Source: Channallabes apus (lineage: Eukaryota; Chordata; Actinopteri; Siluriformes; Clariidae). From it: DNA of 64,000 nt. Below are positions 10,594 through 22,983 of the stretch, in pieces (the first letter of the stretch is position 1; the number at the start of each line of letters is the position of its first letter). A program made the translations under genes and the position numbers. Location of the stretch: positions 11,698,206 through 11,762,205 of the forward strand of contig CM060105.1 in the NCBI GenBank assembly GCA_030522415.1, in the 5' to 3' direction. Under the pieces are notes generated by a model. The model made no database searches, was not told where the DNA came from, and saw nothing but the letters and a program-made list of their open reading frames with translations.

Positions 10594-13287
10594 CCTGTTC
10601 ATTTTCTTTATTTTACAAAAGCACAGTGTTTTATGGATATTGTGAGTGTACATAAATAAATGTAGACCCTTTACAGATTTAAATGATGTACTACACTTAT
10701 GCATACGATAAAAAACGACGGCCCATTTTAAGTTCTTTTCACAGTTACAAGGAAAAAATACAAGTTGTCCTGCCGGCCGAGTGATAATTACAGGGCTGAT
10801 AGTGGAAAAAATTCCTGAGCCTGAACTTTTTTTCCTTGCCCCCGAGGTGAGTAGGGGTGGGGGTACTATATATGCGACGCACTTTTAACACATAACTTGT
10901 TGGCCAATGGGCCCAAATATATAAACAGCCTATGTATAACCCTGATCATCATTATTGTCAAGTGGCTCTTTTTAGATATTTTCATATTTGCATTAAGCCT
11001 CCAGTATTATTCAAGAAAATACAGCATTTTCTTCTCAATATGTTCAATGCCTAGATTGACATTATTAGCCCATCTTAGTACAATCACTGGAAGTAAATGC
11101 TACAGATGCTACAGCCAGACCAAGACAGGTCAGTAATACCCCTTTTCCACTGCTCTGGTTCCCGTGTCGGTTTCATGCCGGTTCCCAATTTTGGAACCAA
11201 TGCCGCACGTTTCCACAGAAAAAAATTAGTACCGGTGCCCTAAAATAAGCACCGAACCGGTTTTATGCGCTAAAATGCCCCCCTGCCACGGACTGCCCCC
11301 CCTACATAAACTCTATCAAATATTATATTAGGACATACATTCATAGGTTTATTATTATCAAATATACTATTACTATTATAATTAACCCTAGGCACGTGAC
11401 AGCCGTCGAGACGATTAATACAAATCCCTCAAAATAATTATTTTATGGCACATTTAGTTTGCAGGGGTTTGTCAATTTAAAAATAAATTATTTATCACAA
11501 ATTACACTAAATAAATACAGTTTGTGGTAAAAAAAAATTACACTAAACGATTTTTATTATAAAATAATCAATATAAAAATATACATGTTATATATGAAAA
11601 AAATATATAATTTATTTATGTTTTCCCCAATACAACATTTTTTTATGTTGGTTATTATGTTATAATACAGTATATTACTTGAAAGAGATTATGTAGTGGG
11701 GGCAATCCGTGGCAGGGGGTCATTTTAGAGCATAACACCGGCCCCTAAACTCTCCTGGTCTAGTCGTGAGAACTCGTGACGTCACGTGCGGTGGGCGGAG
11801 TTATGGGGAGCATTTTACAAAAAATGGCGGCGACCCAAACATGGGAATAATAGTACTCCAAAGTACACAGGAATTGATTAACTAATTGATTATCCTCTGC
11901 TAATTTCTTACATAAAGTGATGAGTGGGTGGGCGATATTAAATGACAGGTCAAGCTCAAATTAATTCCTGCCACAATTCTGAGCGATTCTGCGCATGCGG
12001 TGTCTCCCCTGCTCGCTCAACATGTTCTCTGCGCGCGCTCGACTCTGCCTGCATGTGCGTGCAACATTTATTTTCTGCGCGCGCTCGCTCAACTTTGTCC
12101 AGTGTTACAAAACAGCCACAAAACCAGCCAATCACAGACATCCACACACTACTGCTGATTGGCTGTTCCTTCTCTATCACCTGCGCATCTCAGATCTTGA
12201 GAAATGACAGATCAATGTCCGCGAACCTGATTTTTTTTTCTTCCCGCAGCCACAGTACGCCGGAAATCCGCCGTGGTGCCGGAACGCTATCACCCCTGTC
12301 ATTATTAAATAAACTGCCCTGGAACGACCCTTTGGTGACCTGCATTGTTCTAACCATTCAGTACACAGATACCAAAAATGGTTGGGAAAAATAAACCCTC
12401 TTTTAACCCACTTATGTTGAGGATGTTATAAGACATTTCACAGCCGTTTCTCCTGCATTTTGAACCTGTAATCTAATGAACATAACAAACGGAAAAAGGG
12501 ATTTTTCTGCAGCGACTGGTCGACTGTAATATTGTGAATGTTCAGTTATATAAAAGGAAAACCAAAATTAACTGTTAAAGAACGCTAACTGTTAGCCATT
12601 AGCCACTAACCTACCCGTCGCCCGAAGATATAACTCCATATCAGTCCGTTTTTTTATTTTATATGACTAATATCACTTTATATCACTAAACAGGTGAAAT
12701 TAAGTCTATCATGGTGAAATAACTCTCTTATATCCACACACAACCTGTCTATTGTTACTGAAAGCCAGTACAAGCTACAGTTAGCAGTATTAACCTCACA
12801 GTGTGTCTAAATTCAGCAGACAAGATTAATAAACAATAACTTTAAAACAGAGCGTATCTGATACTCAATGTATTTACTGATGGTCACCATATTAGTAGAA
12901 AATCACCTGCTGCTGATCATGACAGATATTATTATACACATATCTCACATCTGGTAAATACCTAATTATAGCAGCCCCACATCAGCAAAACTAACAAACA
13001 ATTAATGTGATCTAGATATTCTTACCAGAGCTGTAGTGCTATTTCTTTATGAACCAGAACACTTATGAGACACGCATGTGTGTACACACAGTCATCTCAG
13101 GACCGCTAACACACACACACACACGTTCTGGGTGAGCTGGATATAAACTTTCTGACTCAATCAGTAAAAATACAACATGTTCCCCTGAGTGGAGAATCTG
13201 AGGCCCGAGCTGGTGGAGGGTCGAACACATTTCATTTGTTTTTTAGGAAAATGATGTGGACGTCACAAAAATGACAAATCTGAAGAG
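10594..13287. other. No recognised gene; possible DNA-transposon end near 11140
   Basis: Frames here are short and low-complexity. At 11140-11260 the sequence CCCCTTTTCCACTGC, followed by repeated GGTTCC/CCGGTT motifs, resembles the end of a fish DNA-transposon MITE, but no matching opposite end was found. At 11760-11840 a CpG-rich patch contains GTGACGTCACG and AAAATGGCGGC, which may be promoter motifs. A further candidate motif lies at 12580-12640. None could be tied to a transcript. Confidence 0.4.
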
Positions 13288-13982
13288 TGGGAGTGTAAAT
13301 AACCCACAGTTATTTTAAATAATTAATAAGAGTGGTATTCTGAGGTGATTTAATTATATTTCTTGATATTGGTTGTGCTTATTGTAATTTGCATCATGCT
13401 TTGCACTCTTTAAGTTATTTAACCTATAGAGACCTTTATTTTGAAATGTGACCGGGAGGAAATGCACGGAGATCTTACATATCGGGAGAGCGTACGTGCA
13501 CGGAGTGAGAGAGCACATGCTGACGGAGAAGTATCACGGAATTAGCGATAAAAGACATTTAAGTTTATTTATGCATACAGTAGCACTTTGTTGTTATATT
13601 TTCAGTATTTGTTTTTTGTTTTTGACTTTGTTGACTTGCACCTGGTTGAAAGGGAGAACAAGGTAGTTAAGAACATTTTGCTGACATATGGCATATATCT
13701 GTAATTCATGGTCTCTATGACTGGGTTATGTGTTTGTTCTATTATGAGTAATTTATGTCTTTGATAAAGGTTAAATTTAGCTTAATTTATGGGGTAAGGT
13801 CATTTGTTTGTTTCATTTATATGGATGTGGATTTCATGCACATTGCGATTTTGTTATTTTTTGTCTGTTGTTCTAGCTCTTACGTTGTTGTACATCCAAT
13901 ACGGACAATAAAGCCCAACAAAGACAGTACAACATCAGTGTATGAGTTCAATCCCTAATTTTTCTTCAACCGGGCTGTAACA
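13288..13982 (+). repeat. BEL 5' LTR
   Basis: This ~695-bp repeat matches 45720-46416 with scattered substitutions, and ends CTGTAACA. The true first base may be 13294 (TGTAAATAACCC), since the preceding G-rich hexamer could be flank on the left and polypurine tract on the right. Confidence 0.9.
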
Positions 13983-14184
13983 GTAAGAGCTTGCCCATTG
14001 ATTACATTTGCTGATGTAAATGATGACGAACCAAGGATCAAATTTGTACACTCCTGTGAAGGAGAATGAAATATCAAGAGTAGTATAAAATAAAAACACA
14101 GTTGATGAGATAGAAGGTCAAGCTGAAGTTGTAAATACAGATGAGGTACGTCGCTCTGTCCGTGAACGAATTCCAACCGAAAAA

Positions 14185-15600
14185 ATGCTTGCATATCAAA
14201 TAGAAGAGACAGAAAAGGCAGAGAGAAAGCTTATGCTTGCATATGAAAAATGGAAGGCTGTGGCTCGTAAGGCGAGAGGGCAGCTGAAAACAGACATACC
14301 TGAGAGTCAACTAGCATCAATTATAGACACATTAGAAAATGAAAGAGACAATGTGATGAATGCATATATAAGGGTACGAAATTATGTTACCCCACCTACT
14401 GATACAAGAAGAAGAATTGATGCTTGCGATGCTGTCACAAAGGATATCGTAAAGATTGCCTTTGAGAGGATCTCAGGTGTGGATGGAGACTTTGACCACG
14501 AGGGTGTGAGAAGGCGTCTTCGTGAACTGCTCGATCGAGATTATGCTCGTTCTGTTTATGGTTCTACAGCTTCACATATCAGCTCCAAGTCAAACACACC
14601 TACAAGTCAACTTTCACTGAACTCCATTCTGATGGCTAAACGAATTGAGGCCGCAGCAGAGCTTGCAGCAAAGGAAGCAGAGTATGCAACAATAATAGAA
14701 GAAAGGGAACAACGAGAAAAAAAAAACTTCTAGAAGAGGAGCAAAGGAAGGAACTTAATGCTCAAAGGAGTGAGTTTGAGAAATTACAAGCAATAAAGGA
14801 GGTAAGAGCAGCGAGAGCAAGGCTAGAAGTGTATGACAAGGAAGAAACTACTCACTCTGCTGGTCAGAACGGTGAGCCACAACAACCTGTAAGAGTTTCC
14901 ACACACAAACTTGTGTATTCATCCTCAGTTAGGCCAACACTCAACGAAAGGTTAGCACTGCCAACTCCCAATGCTGATGTGTCTTACCTTGCGCAGGCTG
15001 TTCATGACAGTATTACATTAAACAGACTTCCTATGCCAGAGCCTACCATTTTCAAAGGTGATCCCATTCACTTCATAGAGTGGAAAGCTTCATTCCAGTC
15101 ACTCATTGACAAACGACAGATCTCCTCAGCAGATAAGTTATACTAATGCTCTAAAAACCCTTGAAGGCATGTTTTACAGGAATGATGAGGAAGCTTACAA
15201 GGATGCATGGAAAAGACTTCAAGATCGCTATGGACATCCCTTCATTATACAAAGAGCATTCCGAGAGACACTCGCAAGCTGGCCCCGAATCCAGCCGAAG
15301 GATTCTGAAGGACTCAGAAATTTCTCAGATTTTCTGAATTCATGTAGAGATGCTATGCCTCATGTGAAGGGACTGGAAATACTCAACGACTGTGAGGAGA
15401 ATAGAAAACTTGTGAGCAAACTTCCTGATTGGACAGCGGCCCGCTGGAATCGTAAAGCTACACAAACGCTAAATGAAACCCAAGATTTTCCAACTCTCCA
15501 AGATTTTGCCCATTTCATGTCCATTGAGGCTGAGGTAGCCTGCAACCCAATCACTTCCTTTCATGCCCTTCACGTTTCTGAAGCTAATAAGGAGACATAA
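14185..15600 (+). pseudogene. BEL gag-like N-terminal region (DUF1759-type)
   Basis: Three overlapping frames (14185-14733, 14829-15146, 15106-15600) form one protein. A charged, coiled-coil-like start (AYEKWKAVARKARG, then an AAELAAKEAEYATIIEERE helix) is followed by the DUF1759 signature region PTIFKGDPIHFIEWKASFQS. The helical capsid-like part comes next (LEGMFYRNDEEAYKDAWKRL). The first break is at an A10 run near 14711-14720 and the second near 15140. DUF1759 is typical of BEL/Pao gag. Confidence 0.85.
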
Positions 15601-16917
15601 TTTCAAGGTTAGTAAGAACAAAGCCAATGTCTTCCATACGAAGGTAGTCACACAGCATGAGAATTCAAAACTCACTGGTAAATTTACTAAACCATGTCTG
15701 TTCTGTCAAGACTGTGAACATCAAATGCATGATTGTTCTAAATTCTCTGTGAGATCTCTTGAAGAGCAGAGACAGTTCATAAGGGATACTAAACTGTGCT
15801 ATGGATGTTTGAAGCTCGGTCACAGTGCCAGAGACTGTCGCTCCAGACATAGCTGTAACACCTGCAAGGGAAGACACCCTACCTGCTTACACGATGACAA
15901 CTTCATTAGAAAGGTGAAGTCCTCCTCTGTTCAAGGCCCAGATAATCCACATGAAAGGGTTGTCACAATGTCTTTAAGTGTAGAGTCTGGATGCACATCT
16001 GCTAACACCTCTATGATCGTGCCAGTGTGGTTGTCTTATCAAAATGATCCAGTCTCCGAGAAACTTGTCTACGCCCTGTTAGACACACAAAGCGACACTG
16101 TCTTCATTGAACATGCAGTAAGTCAAAGTTTAAAGGTTGACTCAAGCCCAGTGACACTTAGGCTCACTACTATGGTGGGTAAGGACTCATTAATAACGAG
16201 TGAAAGAGTTTCTGGTCTTAGAGTAAGAGGCTTCAATTCTACAGTGGTTCTAGAGCTTCCTCCTGCATACACTAAGGACTGAATTCCTGTGGATCATACC
16301 CACATTCCTACCAGAGAGACTGCCAGTTGTTGGAAGCATCTTGCTCCTTTGATAGACAGAATTCCTCCACTTCAAGATTGTGAGGTTGGTCTCTTAATTG
16401 GATATAATTGTTCCAGAGCTTTAGCCCCCAGAGAAGTGATTCTTGGAACAGACAATGAGCCATATGCTGTTCGCATGGACCTCGGATGGAGCATTGTGGG
16501 TCCTACCGTGACACCTCATGAGTCACAAAGCGGTGTAACTATGTGTCATAGAGTATCTATTAAGGAGATTCCTGCTGTCACGCCAAATGATGTGATCAAG
16601 GTGCTCGAATCGGATTTCAAGGACACTGAGCGGAACACAAGAGTGGTGTCTCAAGAGGATATTATGTTCCTGAATAGACTGGGAGAAAATATCAGAATGA
16701 ACCAAGACAGCCATCTTGAAATGCCCCTCCCATTCAAGAAAAGACCCTGTCTTCCAGGGAATGAGCCTCTTGCCGTCCTGAGACTTCAACATCTAAAACG
16801 GAGATTAATGAAGGACCAGGAGTACAGAGAGCATTATGTTAAGTTCATGGAAAACGTAATAGAGAAGGGTGATGCAGAAGAAGTCATGGATAAAGGAAGA
16901 GGAGGTGAAAAATGGTA
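15563..16917 (+). pseudogene. BEL zinc knuckles, protease (DUF1758/A17) and start of RT
   Basis: Two zinc knuckles (CLFCQDCEHQMHDC and CYGCLKLGHSARDC, both CX2CX4HX4C) are followed by the A17-type aspartic protease segment VYALLDTQSDTVFIEHAV. Here DTQS stands where family members commonly have DTGS or a close variant. A single in-frame TGA at 16280-16282 is the only interruption between this frame and the next (16289-16939). The second frame continues into the N-terminal RT linker and stops being BEL at 16917, where element H begins. Confidence 0.87.
16916..16917. other. TA target duplication, left side of H
   Basis: TA precedes the first base of H here and follows its last base at 42692-42693. 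Removing H and one TA leaves the BEL reading frame continuous. Confidence 0.9.
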
Positions 16918-17194
16918 CAGTGGGAGCCACGCCAAATAGCCGCGACAGTGTGGCTGAAGTGTGAATGGCGTGTGAATGGCCTTTGCACGCCGTAATCCCC
17001 CCTCCCTTTTCTGGCCGAAAGGCGTGTCAAGATTTCACAGTAAACACGCCCATTCAAGCCCAATTTATTCATTTACCTGGTGCCACCACTAGATGGCACT
17101 TCGTTCTCAATAACACGTTAAAACAAGCCAGCTGCGCTGAGTTGCAATCACGTGATTTTAACAACCCGCCTCCACCCCCGCCGAACTGACGCTG

Positions 17195-18660
17195 CCAAAC
17201 TACAGAGATGAAGATGGCGGCTTAACGGACTATTCGTGGTAAGTGATGTTTTATTTTATAAAATGTGTTTGGGGTAGTTTACAGTTTATTTCCCAGTTTA
17301 GTTTTTTATTGGCTGTTTTAAATATCACTGGCAGCACCAGCAGCGGTCAGATGTGACTTTAGAGAACTTAATGATCTGTTTACCAAGTCTGGAGTTAATA
17401 TTACATCTTACTGTCAGTGTCACACACTCACAATGTCACTCCACTTTAACTCAAAAACATGCTCAAGCTTCGACAATACTATTAATGTCCCTATTACAAG
17501 AGCTGCACTACCCGATGAAGAGTGTTTGTGTTCTCTGTAAATACTGAGAGAATCTCACCGCGTGTTGTCTGGATAAATTCAGCGCTTATTTATTCTTTGG
17601 TTAAGAGTTAATCTGCAGGTTAGTTCTGTGACTGTAATATAATGTGATGCAGTTGATGAGGGACACAGACTGAGGGTAGCTGTACAGGAGCTAGTAACGC
17701 TCATAACCCGGTTTATATTTTATACACTTTGTCCGGGACTTTCCGCGGTAGCGCGAGCGCTTAGTTAAAGAGCTGAATAACAACACTGAAGTGTTTATCA
17801 GTTAGGAGGAGGAGGAGGGGGGAGGTGTGTGTGTGTGTGTGTGTGTGTGAGGGGCTTCAGTAAGTTATAGTTTGGCTTCAGGGATGAACTAATGCTCATA
17901 TACGAGTGTTATATCGCTTAATTTATTTGTATGAGAAGCGCATTAAGTAAATTCTCGGTTAATTTAATGCAGACGATAATACAGACAGTCACTGGTTAAC
18001 ACTAACACTGTTCACTGGTTAACACTAACACTGTTCACTGGTTAACATTAGCACAGGCAGATTATTTACATTACAGAATCCCCAAAACAGTATTTTACAC
18101 ACTCTGTGGTAAATAGGTTTATTAATATATTTTATTTTTATTAGAACTATATGTTCTGTGAAGTTTATTTATCTTTGTCTTGACTAAATTCTCCTGTTGT
18201 CTTTAAGCAGAGCTCCGCTGTGGAGGATTGGGGAGTCAGACGGCTGACGGCTGGACTTTTGGAGCTACAGGACTGGAGGAGCCTGAACAAGCTGTTGACA
18301 GAGCTGTAGGAGGGATGACGTCACAGTCCGACAGCTTTAGAATGATGTTTGATCAGGTCTACTGTATATTCTGAACATAGAACTGCAAAATGTCTGATAC
18401 AGTACTTTGGGGGAAACAAAGACTTAAACTGTTAAGTAATAACATTATTAATAACAAATATGTAATAGTTTTGATATTTGAAAAATGTATATTTTAATGT
18501 AAAAGGACTATAGATAGAGACTTATAAGCAGCTGGTGTATCCGGGTTGTTTAATGAACTTTAAGCAAAAAGACAACATGTATTCATCTGTTTTATATAAA
18601 TTACTGTTTTAACTTTGACTAGTTTTGGAAGAATAAATTGAATTGTTAAAGTCTTGTTTT
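17195..18660 (+). ncRNA. Possible two-exon non-coding transcript in the left arm of H
   Basis: Seen: an AAGATGGCGGC motif at 17211-17221 (a typical initiator/YY1-type site) and a strong donor (G then GTAAGT) at 17239. An acceptor CTTTAAGCAG ends at 18210. The GC-richer segment 18211-18360 follows, and AATAAA lies at 18632-18637. Only tiny reading frames occur in the would-be exons; the first ATG stops after five codons. The spliced unit is inferred from signals alone. Confidence 0.3.
17826..17850 (+). repeat. (GT)n microsatellite
   Basis: This is a GT dinucleotide run inside the left arm of H. Confidence 0.95.
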
Positions 18661-18827
18661 GCGTGTTTTAATTTTGGGGGATTGTTTGGGTATTTAAAAA
18701 TTGTTTAGTTGAACCAACAACTTCAATGGGCAAAAAATGGGACACAACTTTGTTTTAAATAATCAAAGAGTTGGGCTGAAAATAATAATAATATTTATTG
18801 ATCATAGAAACAAATGAAACCAGTTAA

Positions 18828-19823
18828 TGTCACGTTCTGCTATGGTGTTGGACTGTGGGCTGGGTGTTGAGGCATAGATGCAGAGGGGATGCAGTGAAAC
18901 AAAGAGTCTTTAATATTAATTCAACAAACAAAAAGCAAACACGAACAAAACATGAACTAAGAGAGTTGGCTTAAAACTTGGAGCATAAGAAACATAACTC
19001 AAACACTTAGACATAAGACTAGGAATTACATACATTGATACAATACAGAAATGGGATACAAACTGGACAAGACAAGACACACGAAACAGCCTAACGGAAT
19101 AAACATTAGGGACTATGCATGCAAGGGGTAAACAAACACAAGACAGGCTTGGCTAGGTCTATTGGCTGAGCTGCACATTAGCTGCTAAGCTAGCTCATAG
19201 CTAATCAGACTAATGGCTACACCAGCCAGTAGCCTGAGACACAAGGGAATGAACAGACAAGGTACACAGCAGACTAGGTTATGAAACAGACTAAGAACTC
19301 TAAAGGTTAGTGGCTAAAGATGTTAGTACCTAAACAGACTAAGAGCTAAGCAGACAATGAAACTAGACAGACACGAAGACTAGACAGACTAAGATCTAAA
19401 CATGTTAGTATCACCCTCATTAGTATTGAAACAGACTACTAGCTAAACAAGCAATGGGGGTTACTTACACAAAAGGGTCAACACAAAAGGCTAATTCTCC
19501 TAGAGGCTAATCCTGCTAGGAGACACAGAGACAAAGAGACATAAACTAAATCAAAGCAAATACAAACTTAAAGTGCTCCTGAAACCAAAAGGCCAACTAT
19601 ACTGTTTAAACTAAAACAGAAAAGAACAAAACAAAACCCACATAACAGAAATTAATGCTCGACCCAGTTTCCCAGAACAAACAGGTATTTATAAAAGTGC
19701 TAATGAGCCTCCTCAGTTCAGGTGAGTATCCATGTCACCTGACCGAGGAGGCTTCTGGGAAACTGAGTCTAGGAACCAAAACTACAAAGTAAAAACACTG
19801 CCCTCTAGTGGGCAACCCTCACA
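18828..19823 (-). repeat. Solo LTR of the LTR-N family
   Basis: It is the reverse complement of the LTR-N LTR: TGTCACGTTCTGC at the left end and GGCAACCCTCACA at the right end. It is flanked by GTTAA on both sides (18823-18827 and 19824-19828), a perfect 5-bp duplication. At about 996 bp it is slightly longer than the 977-bp LTRs of the array. A solo LTR is the usual product of recombination between the two LTRs of an insertion. Confidence 0.95.
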
Positions 19824-19828
19824 GTTAA

Positions 19829-20894
19829 ACACTTGATTATATGTATTTGTGTTTGTGATTGTGACCCATAATAATTTTTTCTCAGTATAAATAAATGTTT
19901 TGGGTTTTAAGAACTCCAAAAGAGCAACGACAAACTTGGTATTCTTCCACCTTCCACTCCTGAGTAGGACATGGTGTTAATTGCTCTGTGTGTGCGTGTG
20001 TGTTTTTGGCGGGGGGATGGGTGTGTGTGTGTTTTCGGCTGTTCAGCAGTTCTAAACACAAGCACAGTTTTTGTCCTTAACTAAAATACTTCAATACGTT
20101 AATAATGAATTTATTTTGTTGAATAAGGTAATAAGCGATATATTAACCAAACCAGTAAGTTAAGTAAGTGTTCCATACATTAAAGTACTGTGTATAACCA
20201 AGTGCCCTAGCAAACACAGTTACAGTACAGTTTACAGTACAAACAGAGTGTGTGCGCTGGGGGGATTGGAAGGTGAGTGAGAATACTCATTTACAAGACA
20301 AAAGACGGTCAGAGGCAGGGCTGTTCTAGACCAGACAACACGGGGTGGTGGGAGGGGGGCATCATGTTCGAGCACTGTTTTTACCTGGCCTTACTGTATA
20401 GTAACAGTATTGTATTTGCTGAATTGTGTTGAGGCACGCAAACCCCCTGACCACAATAAGGTGGCAATCCCTCAGGGGGAAACTAAAAAATAAATAAATA
20501 TATATATATATATATATAATTATATAATAAAATATCCTTAATCCAGATTTTATCAATCAATGACGTAACATTTATCTAAGCTGGATGGTCAAATTCTCAA
20601 AAACGTTTAACCTAAAGTAAGACTTAACACACTATAACTAAAATATTTACAAAACTGAAAGGTTGTCTTATGAATAATAAAAAATACAAACTAAATTAAA
20701 ACAGATGGGCTGTTGAACAGATAATATGTTTTATGTTTTCTGATTATAAATGATATATGGGTTGATTTTAGAAAGGCTAAATCAAATAGCTAGTTTTGGT
20801 AATGTCAGTCCAGTAACTATACTATGTAAAAGTAATTATAATATGAATTAATTAAGGGCAGGACCTAACCTAATGTTAATAATTTACACCATGA
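19829..20894. other. Middle arm of H; contains a module shared with element A
   Basis: No gene is seen. GT-rich microsatellite lies around 19987-20030, and an AT run near 20500-20525. The stretch from about 20434 (GAGGCACGCAAACCCC) to 20690 closely matches 25951-26200 in element A, including TATCCTTAATCCAGATTTTA and CTAAGCTGGATGGTC-like sequence. It begins with a short hairpin formed by CCCCCTGA and its complement. Confidence 0.6.
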
Positions 20895-21871
20895 TGTGAG
20901 GGTTGCCCACTAGAGGGCAGTGTTTTAATTTGTAGTTTTTGTTGTAGACCCAGTTTCCCAGAAGGCACCTCGGTCAGCTGACGCAGATGCCCAGCTGAAC
21001 CGAGGATGCAATTAGTATAAGCATAAATACCTGTTTGTTCTGGGAAGCTGGGTCGAGCATTACTTTCTGTTATGTGGGTTTTGTTTCCTTGTTTTAGTTT
21101 GATTTCATTATAGTTGGCATTTAGTTTCTGGAGCTCTTTAAGTTTGTATTTGCTTTGATTTAGTTTATGTCTCTTTGTCTCTGTGTCTCCTAGGAGGATT
21201 AGCCTCTAGGAGAATTAGCCTTTTGTGTTTACCCTTTTGTGTAAGTAACTCCCATTGCATGTTTAGCTAGTAGTCTGTTTCAATACTAATGAGGGTGATA
21301 CTAACATGTCTAGATCTTAGCCTGTCTAGTCTCCGTTTATGTCTAGTCTCATCGTCTGATTAGCTCTTAGTCTGTTTAGGTACTAACATCTTTAGCCACT
21401 AACCTTTAGAGTTCTTAGTCTGTTTCATACCTGGTCTGCTGTGTACCTTGTCTGTTCATTCCCTTGGGTCTCAGGCTACTGGCCTGTTTAGCCATTAGTC
21501 TGATTAGCTATAAGCTAGCTTAGCAGCTAATGTGCAGAACAGGTGGTAGACCTAGCCAAGCCTGTCTTGTGTTTGTTTATCCCTTGCATGCATAGTCCCT
21601 TGTGTTTAGTCCTCTAGGCTGTTTAGTATGTCTTGTCTCGTCCAGTTAGTATCCCCATGTCTGTACTGTATTAGATCATGTCATCCCGAGTCTGTTTGTA
21701 TTTTGAGTTCTTGTTTGTTAGCATGCTCCATGATTTTAGCCAACTCTCTTAGTTCATGTTTTGTTCATGTTTTCATTTTATTATTAAAGACTCTTTGCGT
21801 TTCACTGCATCCCCTCTGCATCTATGCCTCCACACCCAGCCCACAGTCCTACACCATAGCAGAATGTGACA
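20895..21871 (+). repeat. LTR-N LTR1
   Basis: This 977-bp LTR starts TGTGAGGGTTGCC and ends AGAATGTGACA. TATAAG at 21016 is followed about 31 nt later by TGGGTCGAGCATT (21049-21061), the likely RNA start. The polyadenylation signal ATTAAA is near 21782. The U5 region holds many short TAG/CTAG-rich repeats. Confidence 0.93.
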
Positions 21872-22848
21872 GAATGCTCGACCCAACAAGAGGCATAGCA
21901 GAGGGGCCCCCCCGGGAGAAAATTTTGGGGGGGGGCTGGGACTATAACACCTGGGCAAGCTGACCAGGAATAATCAGCTTGCCCCACGTCAAAACAGGGG
22001 ACTGAACTGGAGGTGAGGGGGCCTCAGTGGAGGCTCCAGTTTCGCCAGCGGGCCTCAGTGGAGGCTCCAGTTTCGCCAGCGGGCCTCAGTGGAGGCTCCA
22101 GTTTCGCCAGCGGGCCTCAGTGGAGGCTCCAGTTTCGCCAGCGGGCCTCAGTGGAGGCTCCAGTTCTCCAGCGCGCCTCACGGTAGGCTCCAGTTCTCCA
22201 GCGCGCCTCAGGGGAGGCTTCAGTTCCGCCAGCACGCCGCAGGGGCGTCTTCATGTCCCCAGAGCCCAGCCAGGACCTCGCCAGGGAAAACCCTCACCAC
22301 GCTCTCTAGCTTCGTTCGCAGCGGTGACAGCGACCCACCACCGCTGGACTTCGAGAGCGTGCTTCCATCGCCACCCGGTGTCAAAGGAGGCCACAGTACT
22401 GCAGAGGCCGCCCGGCGTGAGGACAACACAGTGCTGCATCGGCCGCCCGACTTGGAGGGCGACTCAGTGCTGCAGGCAACGCTCCACCGGCAAGAGCGAC
22501 ACAGCACTGCCTCCAACGCCCGGCCTACACCAGCGATCCGGCACTGCCTCCGCCGCCCGGCCTGCGGCATCGGCCCAGTGCTGCCTCCGCCACCCGACGA
22601 CGTCATGAGCTCACCGCCGCTCAGCCCCGAGAACGAGCCATTGCTGCCTCCGCCACCCAGCCTCGGGTGCAGGCCGCTGCTGCACCCGGTGCCTGGCTTT
22701 GGCAGCAATTCAAGCTCGCCCACCCTCCCACCCACCTTGGGGAGCCTGCTCGTCGGCGTCGCAGTCGGGTGGAATGACCCGGGACATGGGGAAGGGTACC
22801 CAGGACCTCCGTTAGCGCTCCGGAGGAGCGTTTTTAAGGGGGGGGTAC
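21872..22848 (+). mobile_element. LTR-N interior 1
   Basis: This 977-bp GC-rich interior lacks retrotransposon domains. It begins GAATGCTCGACCCA (priming site) and contains a run of poly-C/poly-G near 21907-21935. A ~31-bp tandem repeat lies at 22020-22250. It ends TTTTTAAGGGGGGGG plus TAC. The frame 22089-22853 is open and proline-rich, and a related frame exists in interior 2. It has no recognisable fold and its openness may simply reflect high GC and youth, so I do not call it coding. Confidence 0.8.
22020..22250 (+). repeat. ~31-bp tandem repeat (7 full units plus a diverged one)
   Basis: The unit reads GGCCTCAGTGGAGGCTCC followed by AGTTTCGCCAGCG. Four near-perfect units are followed by three diverged ones (CGCGCCTCA start) and a degenerate last unit. 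Each unit contains the short palindrome GCCTCAGTGGAGGC. Confidence 0.93.
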
Positions 22849-22983
22849 TGTGAGGGTTGCCCACTAGAGGGCAGTGTTTTAATTTGTAGTTTTTGTTGTA
22901 GACCCAGTTTCCCAGAAGGCACCTCGGTCAGCTGACGCAGATGCCCAGCTGAACCGAGGATGCAATTAGTATAAGCATAAATA
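22849..22983 (+). repeat. LTR-N LTR2, part 1
   Basis: These are the first 135 bp of LTR2, up to TATAAGCATAAATA. Element A is inserted at the TA that directly follows the TATA-box region, so LTR2 lost its promoter continuity. Confidence 0.93.

Noticed and set aside
11942..12394. 150-codon plus-strand frame
   Set aside because: No domain, cysteine/arginine-rich composition from CG-alternating repeats, and an equally open opposite strand.
18001..18050. Short tandem repeat (CACTGTTCACTGGTTAACACTAA type, two to three units)
   Set aside because: Looked like a possible iteron, but it is a minor local duplication with only three imperfect units.
22089..22853. Long open frame in LTR-N interior 1 (254 codons) and its partner at 39038-39859
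   Set aside because: Proline-rich, GC-driven, overlapping the tandem repeat, with other frames on both strands equally open and no domain. The frame runs through the polypurine tract, so I treat it as non-coding.
22220..22864. Minus-strand 214-codon frame in the same GC-rich segment
   Set aside because: It is a shadow of the GC-rich interior, with glycine/serine low complexity and no start context or domain.
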